From contig JAILLF010000041.1 of NCBI GenBank assembly GCA_024693365.1, forward strand, positions 1 through 64,000: DNA of 64,000 nt. Reading direction: 5' to 3'. The stretch's first letter is position 1. Each line of letters opens with the position of its first letter. The notes below the pieces were generated by a model. The model did no database searches. It had not been told where the DNA came from and was given only the letters and a program-made list of their open reading frames with translations. This document shows positions 1-8,142 of this stretch, piece by piece. This stretch comes from Acetatifactor sp. Lineage in GTDB: Bacteria > Bacillota > Clostridia > Lachnospirales > Lachnospiraceae. Position numbers and translations under genes: made by a program.

Positions 1-467
1 TCTTTAAGCGCTATATATTCCCGCTGATATGAGCCTCTTTTTTCCTCGCTTATGTCCGCGTATGATTCGTGTTTTGAGAACAGTTCGATTGCATCCTGCA
101 ACGGAATCCATTCCGGCTGTACTCCGCGCTGCTTTTCAACATCGGTAAGTCTCATCTGCCCTTTTTCCGTCACTTCACAGACAAAGAAATACCCCGTATA
201 GCGGTATTCCTCATAATATTCGTGCAGTGTAAGAAATTGTTCTTTCGGGCGAACGATCAGGCCTGTTTCCTCTTCAACCTCGCGAATCACGCAGTCCGCA
301 GGACTTTCTCCTTGTTCAATTCCTCCACCTGGAAGCAACCACCAACCGGAGTTTGATTCATGCGTAAGAAGAATCTTTCCGTCATGTATGATGATCGCTC
401 TGCTACCGTCGCGTGTCTTTGTATAATTATCAAACCGGTTCGCTCCCAGAATATCTACCGTCTTCAT
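1..467 (-). CDS. NUDIX hydrolase, cut by the left window edge
   Basis: Read on the minus strand, this frame stays open to the window edge, so the C-terminus is missing. It carries a complete Nudix box of the form GX5EX7REVXEEXGL (GGIEQGE...REVEEETGLI, around 235-310), the metal-binding signature of enzymes that cleave nucleoside diphosphates linked to another moiety X. The substrate cannot be told. Start chosen at the ATG at 467 because GGAGAAGG lies six bases upstream; an in-frame ATG at 494 with GAGGA upstream is the alternative. The beginning reads MKTVDILGANRF, followed by a strand-rich segment and WWLLPGGG just before the Nudix box, as usual for the family. Confidence 0.9.
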   Translation of the reverse strand, partial: MKTVDILGANRFDNYTKTRDGSRAIIIHDGKILLTHESNSGWWLLPGGGIEQGESPADCVIREVEEETGLIVRPKEQFLTLHEYYEEYRYTGYFFVCEVTEKGQMRLTDVEKQRGVQPEWIPLQDAIELFSKHESYADISEEKRGSYQREYIALK

Positions 468-486
468 AGCCTTCTCCACTTTCCGC

Positions 487-590
487 CTAGACATACGCTT
501 CCTCTCGGATCTTCCTCATTCTCGACCACACATTATCTCCGTAATTACTGAGCACGACTGTGATCATCCCGTTATTAGGATTAATTTCAG
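487..590 (-). pseudogene. short orphan C-terminal gene fragment
   Basis: An open frame without a plausible start ends at 487-489. It contains INPNNGMITVVLSNYGDN, which resembles the C-terminal strand of penicillin-binding/beta-lactamase-like serine hydrolases, but only about 33 codons remain. It abuts the decayed genes to its right and overlaps the possible early start of the NUDIX gene. Most likely a remnant; the family guess is weak. Confidence 0.3.
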
Positions 591-1130
591 TTCTCTTCAA
601 ATATATTCAACGCTTCCTTATAGTCCTGTCCGAGGATCTCCTGCACTTTCTGAAAATCATATTTCTCATGCAGCCTTGTCTGAGCCTTCAGAAATGCTTT
701 CTTTCCATACTTTCTGATAAACAAAGACTGTGCCCTTGCCGCAGCTGCTCCGTCATTTGAGGGAACGAAGAAGCCTTTATCACATACTTCAAGTTCGCTG
801 CACTCATAACATCCATCCAGATTTTTCTCATTACAGCACTTTACGTTCGGACATATCCTGCCCTCGGAACATGTGGCAAAAGAGCAGGCATTGTACTCCG
901 TCCTGCATCCCCCGCACCACTCGCCAAGGAAGCATTTTCATCCTCGCTGACGCATTTACTGTCCACCAGTTTCTGTTTCGTTTCTTCCGTAAACTTTCGT
1001 TTCAGCTCTTTGTACTGCAGCCTCGAAAGGATCCGGTCGCTTGAGCCTTTTACAGCCTTTGCATACAGGTAGAGTCCCTGCACATTCAGTTTTTTTGAGA
1101 ATTCAGCGATTTCTTCACCCTCAAGTTCAT
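587..1130 (-). pseudogene. frameshifted cysteine-rich DUF3795-like gene
   Basis: Two overlapping minus-strand frames together give one protein. The upstream frame (about 1125-930) reads IAEFSKKLNVQGLYLYAKAV and continues to ASLASG; near 925-945 the sense jumps to another frame reading EWCGGCRTEYNACSFATCSE and a run of Cys pairs, then LFIRKYGKKAFLKAQTRLHE and a stop at 587. The cysteine pattern and tail resemble DUF3795-type putative metal-binding proteins. No intact start is visible and the upstream end merges into a GNAT remnant. One or more indels make this a pseudogene, unless the shift is a sequencing error. Confidence 0.6.
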
Positions 1131-1279
1131 TCCCCCTGTTTTCTCATAACACCTGCAGGCTGAAAAATTATGTTTAGTACATTTTCCTGCTGTCCGGCTT
1201 ATTCAGCACATAGCCGTGAGCAAATCCGATTGCTATTCCGTTGTGCACGGCAATATAAGCATATGTGTTCTTTTCTACT
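1131..1279 (-). pseudogene. GNAT N-acetyltransferase remnant with internal deletion
   Basis: Immediately after the stop of the HAD gene the minus strand encodes NTYAYIAVHNGIAIGFAHGY followed by VLNKPDSRKMY and a stop, which resembles the central strands of small GNAT acetyltransferases. About 30 bases further on, PACRCYEKTGG resembles the last conserved helix of the same family. The acetyl-CoA binding part between them is gone. No start codon or complete domain remains, so this is a decayed gene fused to the neighbouring DUF3795-like remnant. Confidence 0.55.
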
Positions 1280-1940
1280 GTCCTATCCTGTCAAAAGCCT
1301 CTGACAGCCCGGAGATACTCTCTACGCCTTCAGGAACATTCTTTCCGAAGCGATTCAGCCACAGTGCTCTGATCCCGACCTTTGCCGCCCCCTGCACGTC
1401 ACTGCTGACGGAATCCCCGATATGGATCACTTCATCCGGCGCAAGACCGGTGGACTTCAGTGCCAGTTCGAATAATTCTTTCCTGGGCTTATAACTCTTT
1501 GCATCCTCGGAAGTAAACACTCCCGCCGGATTCAGACCATGATAGGCGACCGCCTGTAAGATGTCCGAAGTATCTATATTGGATACCACATATACCGGAA
1601 GAGGGCTCTTTTCGAAAAACTCCTTCGAATCTTCAAAGATCGGCGGTTTGATCCAGTGGGCGAACATCATTTGGCTCAGTTCTTTTGCATTGGCAGCCGA
1701 GCCGAAGTGCTCAAGTGTATGTACTAAGGATCTTTCCTCCAACACCCTTTGCGTTTCAAAGGTTTCGCCAAAGGAATTCGTAAACATGGTCTGAAAATCC
1801 TTCCACCAGAATGCATCCACCTCAGAAGGATCTTCCACTCTTCCGGTTTTGCATATGATACCCGTAATCTTTTTGATCACTTCACCATCTTCATGTACGA
1901 TAGTTCCATAAAAATCCACAAAAAATGCTTTGATACTCAT
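1275..1940 (-). CDS. HAD-superfamily hydrolase (YjjG/HAD-IA type)
   Basis: About 221 residues. All four HAD motifs are present: the nucleophile segment DFYGT near the N-terminus, VVSNID in the middle, the lysine of SYKPRKELFE, and the acidic HIGDSVSSDVQGA near residue 175. A helical cap follows motif I, as in HAD-IA phosphatases acting on small phosphometabolites such as nucleotides; the substrate is not predictable. Start chosen at the ATG at 1940 with AGGGGG nine bases upstream; a GTG at 1946 is closer to that site and is the alternative. It follows the rlmD tail by a few bases and is probably cotranscribed with it. Confidence 0.85.
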   Translation of the reverse strand: MSIKAFFVDFYGTIVHEDGEVIKKITGIICKTGRVEDPSEVDAFWWKDFQTMFTNSFGETFETQRVLEERSLVHTLEHFGSAANAKELSQMMFAHWIKPPIFEDSKEFFEKSPLPVYVVSNIDTSDILQAVAYHGLNPAGVFTSEDAKSYKPRKELFELALKSTGLAPDEVIHIGDSVSSDVQGAAKVGIRALWLNRFGKNVPEGVESISGLSEAFDRIGQ

Positions 1941-1955
1941 TTGCACAATCCCCCT

Positions 1956-2213
1956 CTAAATAATGCCATAATGCTTAAGCGCCTGCATGATCGCCTCTTC
2001 CTTCTCCGGCGTACACTGAGGCTGTCTGACATCTTCTGACTTAGGCTTGTTGTAGCTTTCACCGACCTCAAGACCGCATTTTCTCTTTACTTGAGAAATG
2101 TATAGAGTAGACACTCTAAAACCCGTCTGTTCCCTAACATAATCCTTTATCTGCTCATATGTCGCTGTCTCCGCTCCGCTTCGGTCCGCGCTGAACAAAG
2201 GTCCCCCGGACCT
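1956..2213 (-). pseudogene. detached C-terminal tail of RlmD
   Basis: This stretch lies in the same reading frame as rlmD, directly after its TAA stop at 2214-2216. It encodes TYEQIKDYVREQTGF and QVKRKCGL...KPKSEDVRQPQCTPEKEEAI, the tail that normally ends the RlmD-type methyltransferases of Lachnospiraceae. The only possible initiation codon is a TTG at 2198 with no convincing ribosome site. It is therefore best read as the C-terminal part of the upstream gene, separated by one in-frame stop, rather than as an independent gene. Translation by readthrough or reinitiation cannot be excluded. Confidence 0.75.
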
Positions 2214-2220
2214 TTAGCGC
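2188..2220 (-). repeat. 33-nt hairpin element carrying the rlmD stop codon
   Basis: On the minus strand GCGCT pairs with AGCGC and, inside, AAAGGTCC pairs with GGACCTTT around a GGG loop; the only asymmetry is a GUUC bulge. The TAA that ends rlmD lies in the left arm. It looks like a small palindromic insertion within the coding sequence. Confidence 0.6.
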
Positions 2221-3878
2221 CCCCTGAGTTCCGACAGATCAAGGTTCTCCAAGGAGAAATCTATCTTTACGTTTGTTGTCTCGGGCGTCTTGCTTCCGTT
2301 ACTGTAACCGCTGATAATCTCGGAAGCTTCCGACTTCACAGCCTTCTTTTCACTTGATACATGTCCGTTGATATCTCCCTTGGAAAGTTGAACCACCGTC
2401 TCCACGTGCACTGTCATGGCAAACTGATCCACGCCGCGGATCTTTTGGATCTCGTACCCGCCGTCGCACAGGATCTTTAGGTCCCGGGCAAGGGTAGCGC
2501 TGTCGCAGCTGACGTAGACGATGCGTTTAGGCTGCATTTTCAGCATGGTGTCAAGGCAGGCTTCGTCGCAGCCCTTGCGGGGCGGATCGACCACGATGAC
2601 GTCGGGATGAAGCATGGAAAGAGTATTCCCAGCACTGTCAGCATTCGATCCTTCCGCAGGCAATTGGCCTTCATAATACGCAGGCAATACTTCCTCCGCC
2701 TTGCCCACAAAGAACTTTGCATTCGTGATGCCATTCCTTTCCGCGTTTTCCCGGGCATCCAAAATGGCCTGCTCTACGATTTCCACGCCATAAACCTGCT
2801 TTGCCTTGCGAGCGAGGAAGAGGGAGATCGTGCCAATGCCACAGTACAGGTCCCATACTGTCTCCTGTCCGGTAAGACCGGCATATTCCAGCGCCAAAGA
2901 GTATAATTTCTCCGTCTGCACCGGATTTACCTGATAGAACGACAGCGGCGAAATCTTGAAGGTCAGGGAATCCCCCGTAAAGGGATAGCCTTCGGATTGC
3001 ATGTCCCTCACGTGGATCACGTCAAGGATGGTGGGATCACCCCAGATGGTGCGCACTTCCCTGCCTAGGATGACATTGGTGTTTTCGGCATTGAAATTCA
3101 CGGAAATGCTTGTCATCCCGGGGATTTCTGTCAAAGCATTGATGAGGTTTTCCTGCAATTTCCCAAAGACGGTTCCTTTTTCAGTTATCTTCCCCTCTCC
3201 TTCGGGCTTACGGTTGATCACGATGCAGACCATGAGCTGCCCGCTGGTAAATCCTTTGCGGATCAATACGTGGCGCACCAGACCCTTCCCCGTTGTCTCA
3301 TCATAGGCGCTGACCTTGTTTTCCCGCATGTAACTAAGGATTCGTTCCAGAATCTCCTGGTTCTCCGGTGCTCCCAAAAGGCAATTGGTATTTGCAATGA
3401 TATCATGGGTGCGACCTGCGTAAAAGCCAGTAATCAGATTTCCATTCCGGTCCGTGCCCACGGGGTATTGTGCCTTATTCCGATAGTGCAGGGGCTCCTC
3501 CATGCCAATGATGGGCTCCATTTTCTCGTCCACAAATTCCGGCGAAAAACCTCCGATGCGCAAAAGATTATTTCGAATTTTCTTTTGCTTAAATTCCAGC
3601 TGCCGCCCGTAGCTGATGGCCTGAAGCTGGCAGCCGCCGCACTGCCTGTAGAATTTACAGGGCGGCAAAGCGCGAAAAGGAGAGGGCGTTTCCACCTTCT
3701 CCAATCTGGCATAAGCATAATTCTTTTTACTTTTCATGATCTTCGCGGTCACAACGTCGCCCGGCACGGCATCCTTGATAAATAACGTGAATCCATCCAC
3801 CTTCCCGATGCCTTCGCCTTCCGTTCCAATATCTTCTATGGTCACCGTGACCATGTCATTTTTCTGATACTCTTTCAT
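2214..3878 (-). CDS. rlmD: 23S rRNA (uracil-5-)-methyltransferase, RlmD/RumA family, prematurely stopped
   Basis: 554 residues. An N-terminal TRAM RNA-binding domain (about 5-65, GTEGEGIGKVDG) is followed by the iron-sulfur cysteines CKFYRQCGGC, then a SAM-dependent methyltransferase fold with DLYCGIGTISLFLA near 345, VVDPPRKGCDE and the catalytic-cysteine motif VYVSCDSATLARDL. Members use SAM to make 5-methyluridine in rRNA or tRNA. There is a low-complexity insertion (AEGSNADSAGNT) before the DPPRKG motif and a long Ser/Lys-rich linker after the last catalytic motif. The catalytic core is whole, but the family's usual C-terminal tail lies beyond an in-frame stop. Which uridine is modified cannot be deduced. 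Confidence 0.88.
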   Translation of the reverse strand: MKEYQKNDMVTVTIEDIGTEGEGIGKVDGFTLFIKDAVPGDVVTAKIMKSKKNYAYARLEKVETPSPFRALPPCKFYRQCGGCQLQAISYGRQLEFKQKKIRNNLLRIGGFSPEFVDEKMEPIIGMEEPLHYRNKAQYPVGTDRNGNLITGFYAGRTHDIIANTNCLLGAPENQEILERILSYMRENKVSAYDETTGKGLVRHVLIRKGFTSGQLMVCIVINRKPEGEGKITEKGTVFGKLQENLINALTEIPGMTSISVNFNAENTNVILGREVRTIWGDPTILDVIHVRDMQSEGYPFTGDSLTFKISPLSFYQVNPVQTEKLYSLALEYAGLTGQETVWDLYCGIGTISLFLARKAKQVYGVEIVEQAILDARENAERNGITNAKFFVGKAEEVLPAYYEGQLPAEGSNADSAGNTLSMLHPDVIVVDPPRKGCDEACLDTMLKMQPKRIVYVSCDSATLARDLKILCDGGYEIQKIRGVDQFAMTVHVETVVQLSKGDINGHVSSEKKAVKSEASEIISGYSNGSKTPETTNVKIDFSLENLDLSELRGR

Positions 3879-3945
3879 GCTTTTTCTATTTGCCTCCTAC
3901 ATAGACGCCTGTACTCTTGAAGAGGTAATCATTCCTTCCGACACT

Positions 3946-4563
3946 CTACATAGATATGAAAATCGTCCCGATAAACAAAAATACCGTTAAGATCACTGCG
4001 ATCAGATATCCCGTCAAAAAGGTTTTATTTTCGATATGGCGTTTCGCGATGACAATTCCCATGACAATTTCCAACAGGATCAATAACAGGGTGATCAGCT
4101 TAAAGATCGCCCTTGGCCTGTATTGAAGATCTATATAATGGTCTTCGCCCAATGGAAAATGGACGTCCGCCTGCAAAATCCCTTCGATGTCCCTTACTTT
4201 TGCATGGATTCTGGTTTGATATTTGGTCTTCAATTCTTTGGAAAGTCCCGCGATCTCTGCACCACTGGTCGAAACGGCATAACCACTTTCATTAAAGCTG
4301 GTCTTGTGCCATTTTGTGCTGCCACGGACGATATAACCGTCGATCCCGTTTTCATTCTCTTTTAAGGCCAGAAAATAATGTTCCTTGCCGATCGGGATCA
4401 GCACGTTCAATCTGTGCGAAACCTCCAAGGTCTCCAATGCAAAATCCACGTTAACCGTATGTTGATCCTTGGTATTCCAGAGGTCAATAATATCGACATA
4501 GATAACAATCAATCCACAGATCAATACTAAAAATGCAAAAATCCGTGTAATACTCGTTTTCAT
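3946..4563 (-). CDS. membrane protein of unknown function
   Basis: 205 residues, not recognised. One transmembrane helix sits at residues 7-26 (FAFLVLICGLIVIYVDII), then a predicted extracytoplasmic region of about 120 residues, then two more helices at the C-terminus (FKLITLLLILLEIVMGIVI and YLIAVILTVFLFIGTIFI). The middle part repeats the phrase 'PIGKEHYFLAL' / 'PLGEDHYIDLQ' about 85 residues apart, suggesting an internally duplicated domain. No enzymatic motif is visible. It lies between yhaM and rlmD on the same strand with short gaps and is probably part of that transcript. Confidence 0.75.
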   Translation of the reverse strand: MKTSITRIFAFLVLICGLIVIYVDIIDLWNTKDQHTVNVDFALETLEVSHRLNVLIPIGKEHYFLALKENENGIDGYIVRGSTKWHKTSFNESGYAVSTSGAEIAGLSKELKTKYQTRIHAKVRDIEGILQADVHFPLGEDHYIDLQYRPRAIFKLITLLLILLEIVMGIVIAKRHIENKTFLTGYLIAVILTVFLFIGTIFISM

Positions 4564-4609
4564 TCCGCTTGCATCTCCCGTTTATCTCAAAGTATGACAA
4601 GGTTTTCTC

Positions 4610-5560
4610 TTAGAAATCAATCCTCGTCGCCTTCAGATTGGATTCAAACAGGCGGTTATAACCAAGCCACTCCAGATTGCCGGCACTGCTGTTTAGGATC
4701 TCTTTAAAGGTTTCCATCTTAGCATCCGTATCATCCGCATAATTCAGTGCAACGGCCTCCATCAGAGCGGGAAGCTTCGGGGAACCATACTCATATTTTC
4801 CGTGATGCGCCAAAATGCAGTGCTGTACCTGAATCAGTAATGCATGCGGGAAATTTGGGATCTGTGCCGCCCTTTCTGCCACCATCTGCGAGCCCATGAC
4901 GATATGTCCAAGGAACTGTCCGTCATCCGTATAGTCATTGGTTGGGAAAGCAGAGAGCTCCTTGACCTTTCCAATGTCATGGCACATGGCCGCCGTCAAA
5001 AGTAAGTCTCTTTTTAGCATGGGATAGGCCGTGCAGTAATAATCGCAAAGCTTAGTTACGCTTAACGTATGCTCCAAAAGACCTCCGACGAAGCCATGAT
5101 GTACGGCCTTTGCCGCTGACGAATTCCGAAAGGCCTTTGCAAACTCTTGATCTTGAACAAAAAAGCTCTCCAGCAACTGTTTTAAGTAGCTGTTTTGAAT
5201 GCTGCCAATCAGTCCCAACAATTCTTGGAACATGCCGTCAATGCTTTTCTCACTCACGGGCAGATAATCCGCGGGATTATACTCTCCTTCCCGGCAAACG
5301 CGGATGCGCTTTACGTTGACCTGAAGCGCTCCCATAAAACTGTTGACTTCTCCGACCACCTCTACGTAATCCATCGCGTCAAACTCGGCGATTCCCGGGT
5401 TGTTGGGATCCCAAACCTTGGCATCCATGGTGCCCGTCTTATCCTGAAGAATCACGTTCTCATAGCTTTTTCCGTTCTTGGTAACCGCAGATTGCTTATG
5501 CTTACAGAGGTATACGTCACTGATGCGGTCGCCTTCTTTTAACTCATTTAAGTATTTCAT
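4610..5560 (-). CDS. yhaM: 3'-5' exoribonuclease YhaM family
   Basis: 316 residues from the ATG at 5560, chosen because AAGGA lies six bases upstream; the ATG six bases earlier is too close to that site. An OB-fold nucleic-acid-binding domain occupies about 10-95, followed by an HD domain with HHGFVGGLLEHTLS and the metal-binding pair in AMCHDIGKV, then HHGKYEYGSPKLP near residue 250. Length and domain order match YhaM of Bacillus, a 3'-5' exoribonuclease and DNase of the cytoplasm. It sits directly downstream of the HtrA-like gene. Confidence 0.92.
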   Translation of the reverse strand: MKYLNELKEGDRISDVYLCKHKQSAVTKNGKSYENVILQDKTGTMDAKVWDPNNPGIAEFDAMDYVEVVGEVNSFMGALQVNVKRIRVCREGEYNPADYLPVSEKSIDGMFQELLGLIGSIQNSYLKQLLESFFVQDQEFAKAFRNSSAAKAVHHGFVGGLLEHTLSVTKLCDYYCTAYPMLKRDLLLTAAMCHDIGKVKELSAFPTNDYTDDGQFLGHIVMGSQMVAERAAQIPNFPHALLIQVQHCILAHHGKYEYGSPKLPALMEAVALNYADDTDAKMETFKEILNSSAGNLEWLGYNRLFESNLKATRIDF

Positions 5561-5587
5561 GTCCATTCCTTTCCGTCATGCATTTCT

Positions 5588-6946
5588 TTATTTCAGTTCT
5601 CCGAGCTGAACGTCCATCTGCATTTCCTTGTATCCGTTCAGCGTCTGGCGAAGAATCTTTACGTGAATCGTCATATCCGGCGTCTTGTTGTTTAAGATCG
5701 TTATGTAGTCGGGGAAATTGTTGACGTCGCGATCATCGATCTGGATGATGAGGTCACCCTTCTGAATCCCCGCGCGCATGGCGGGAGAATCCAGCGCCAC
5801 GTCCTTTACGTAAGCACCGTAAGGAACCTTGAGCTCCTCATGTACGTTTAGGGCAACGGAGGTTCCGTAAATCCCAAAATACGCAAAGGGCTGATTGTTG
5901 GAAAGCTTTTCCATCCGCTTTTTCAGATCTGAAATACCATATGCAGTGATAATGTTTTCCATGCCTCTTGCATTATAACGCTGCGTAATGAATCCAATGA
6001 ACTGCCCATATAAATCGAACAGCGCACCGTCCGCGTTGGGACTTCCCACGATGTCCGTCTGCAGCAGCTTGTAATTCACGTCCTCGTCAGATGCCTGTCC
6101 GGACGTGGAAGTGATGATGCCAAAGCCAGCGGAATTCACGCTTCCCATCGGACTTCCAAGCGCTATGATGGGCATGCCCACCATGTCCCTGTAGTTCGAG
6201 GAACCAATCTTCGCAACGGCAATGGTCTCCTTCAAAAACTCCTCCGGAAGCGCTTCAACGGGTACTGACACAACGGCAAGCCCCGTGCTGGGATCTTTTC
6301 TCTTAAACTCTGCCGTCGTCACGGCTCCGTTACAAAACTCCACGTTTAGGCGCTGCGCGTTCTCCAAGGCGGAATAATCCGTCAGGATCATCAGTTCCTT
6401 TGTATTATTGACAATAATGATGCCGGATGCGCGGTTTTTCGTTTCATTGACGTTATCAAACCAGTCCACGCGAGACGTAATGCCTGTCAGGGTTACCATG
6501 GATTTCTGCATCTGTCTCGCATATTCTGACAGTGCATTATACATCTGTCTGTAATTGACCTGATCCAATTGAACCTTCGAAAGGATGTCTTGGATTTGCT
6601 CTTCCGTAAGCACCGGAGCGTTGGGATCCATTTCTTCAGGCTCCCTTACAATTGGCGGGGTCGTGGGCGTGGCCGTCTCCTGAGGACTTTCGATGAGCAT
6701 TTCCTCAGGGGACATCTCCTCCGTCTCCTCAGGGAAGTAGATCTTTGGAAGCTCCTTTTCCGGATTCATCCAACGGCTCAGAACCGGCTCCAAGGACAAA
6801 AAGATCACGCATGCCACCAAGCCAAACAACACGGCCATGGCCGCCGTAGAGAGCATTCTCCGCACCAATTTTCCCTTATTGATGGGCCGCTCTTTGATCT
6901 TCTCTATCATAAAATCACTTTGCGCGTTCGGATCTTTCTCTGCCAT
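5588..6946 (-). CDS. HtrA/DegP-like membrane protein, predicted protease-dead, with PDZ domain
   Basis: 452 residues from the ATG at 6946 (GGAGGG six bases upstream; the longer reading overlaps the radical SAM gene and lacks support). One membrane helix at 33-53, a Glu/Pro/Thr-rich linker, a trypsin-like domain (about 145-335) and a PDZ domain (about 350-445, PAMRAGIQKGDLIIQIDDRD). Compared with HtrA, the His of TNYHV is Ser in LTDYSAL, the Asp of DLAV is Gly in TGLAVV, and GNSGGPL is replaced by NADGALF. All three catalytic residues are thus missing. It probably works as a binding or chaperone protein outside the membrane. It follows the peptide/radical SAM pair on the same strand. Confidence 0.88.
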   Translation of the reverse strand: MAEKDPNAQSDFMIEKIKERPINKGKLVRRMLSTAAMAVLFGLVACVIFLSLEPVLSRWMNPEKELPKIYFPEETEEMSPEEMLIESPQETATPTTPPIVREPEEMDPNAPVLTEEQIQDILSKVQLDQVNYRQMYNALSEYARQMQKSMVTLTGITSRVDWFDNVNETKNRASGIIIVNNTKELMILTDYSALENAQRLNVEFCNGAVTTAEFKRKDPSTGLAVVSVPVEALPEEFLKETIAVAKIGSSNYRDMVGMPIIALGSPMGSVNSAGFGIITSTSGQASDEDVNYKLLQTDIVGSPNADGALFDLYGQFIGFITQRYNARGMENIITAYGISDLKKRMEKLSNNQPFAYFGIYGTSVALNVHEELKVPYGAYVKDVALDSPAMRAGIQKGDLIIQIDDRDVNNFPDYITILNNKTPDMTIHVKILRQTLNGYKEMQMDVQLGELK

Positions 6947-7044
6947 AGTTTTCCCTCCAAATCTATACACAAGTATATCGAAAGAACGGGCAAAAGTAAA
7001 GGGCTTTCCCTTTACCTTGGAAAGCCCCGTGCGTTTGATAAAGC

Positions 7045-8142
7045 TCATTTTTTATGAAACGGACTGTCAGGTATCATGCATATTCTGGGTCGATTCAGAT
7101 CATAATCCCAGCTGTGATAAGGTCCGCCTTCACAATATTTCTCATTGGGACATGCCTGACATTCCTTGCATTTTTGAGAAAGAGGCGTGCGGAAAATCTG
7201 AAATCTGTTTTTCCACACGTCCGTAAAATCATCCTTGAGCACGTTGCCTTGGATGGTCTCCGGCCTGCGCTCAATGTCCAGACAGGCACCAATGTCGCCG
7301 TTTGCCATTATGCTGGCCGCGTATACGCCCGCGTTGCATAAATAATACCATTCCCTGACCTCTTTTTCATAAGCAAGGCCTAAGTAATGCGAACAGCTGT
7401 AGGTCACCTCATAGCCTGCTTCCCGTTTCTCTTTGATATAGTCCAGCATTTGCAGCTGCTGTTCCATCGAAAGCGCATACTCCGGGTAATCCAAAGCCCG
7501 CCCGATGGGTTCCATGCCCAAAATCCTCCAGGAATCCACGTTCAAGTCTACGAGAAATTCAAACAACTCCTCCAGACAGGGAAGATTCTTGGTCGTTACC
7601 ACCGTCGTCACCTGAACCTCTTCAAAATTCTGTTCCAGAAGATTCCTTATGCCTTCTGTCGCGCGTATAAATGCATTGGGCGTGCGCCGGAACGGATCAT
7701 GATACTCCTGCGTTCCGTCAAGGCTGACGGATATGGTCGTCATGCCGGCTTCCTTTAATTTTCTTGCAACGTCCTTTGTAATTAGCGTGCCGTTACTGGT
7801 CATGCCCCAGGAAAAACCTAACTTTTTCGCGTAATTTACGATTTCAAAGAACTCTTTGCGCAGCAGGGGTTCTCCGCCGGTAATGATCAGCGCGGGCAAC
7901 TTTCCCGCGAAATCTTTTGCAATCTTTTCCAGCACGGAATAATATACTTGAACCGGTAATTCCTCTGACGCTACTTCTCCGCACCTGCTGCCACAGTGAA
8001 TACAGTTTTCATTGCATTTTAAGGTTAATTCCAAAAATAAAAAGCGCAGTTGGGGATCCTTGCGCAATGCTTTGTGATACTGCGCGAGGATCTCTAACTC
8101 CGCCATCTTCTGATTCATTCTAAGTTCTTCAGAATGACTCAT
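7045..8142 (-). CDS. radical SAM/SPASM domain enzyme, candidate peptide-modifying maturase
   Basis: 365 residues. The radical SAM cluster cysteines are C43, C47 and C50 in TLKCNENCIHCGSRC, followed by ITGGEPLLR, SNGTL and VSLDGT, which are typical of the SAM-binding barrel. The C-terminus has a SPASM arrangement with cysteines near 269, 287, 325, 328, 331, 337 and 355 (CKECQACPNEKYCEGGPYH), expected to hold auxiliary iron-sulfur clusters. SPASM enzymes commonly modify ribosomal peptides or serve as sulfatase/methylthiolase-like maturases. Its ATG overlaps the TGA of the small upstream gene by four bases (ATGA), so the two are translationally coupled; that peptide is the obvious candidate substrate. 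Confidence 0.92.
   Translation of the reverse strand: MSHSEELRMNQKMAELEILAQYHKALRKDPQLRFLFLELTLKCNENCIHCGSRCGEVASEELPVQVYYSVLEKIAKDFAGKLPALIITGGEPLLRKEFFEIVNYAKKLGFSWGMTSNGTLITKDVARKLKEAGMTTISVSLDGTQEYHDPFRRTPNAFIRATEGIRNLLEQNFEEVQVTTVVTTKNLPCLEELFEFLVDLNVDSWRILGMEPIGRALDYPEYALSMEQQLQMLDYIKEKREAGYEVTYSCSHYLGLAYEKEVREWYYLCNAGVYAASIMANGDIGACLDIERRPETIQGNVLKDDFTDVWKNRFQIFRTPLSQKCKECQACPNEKYCEGGPYHSWDYDLNRPRICMIPDSPFHKK

Noticed and set aside
6947..7048. Longer N-terminus for the HtrA-like protein overlapping the radical SAM stop
   Set aside because: The extra 34 residues have no supported ribosome site; GGAGGG is placed correctly for the ATG at 6946.
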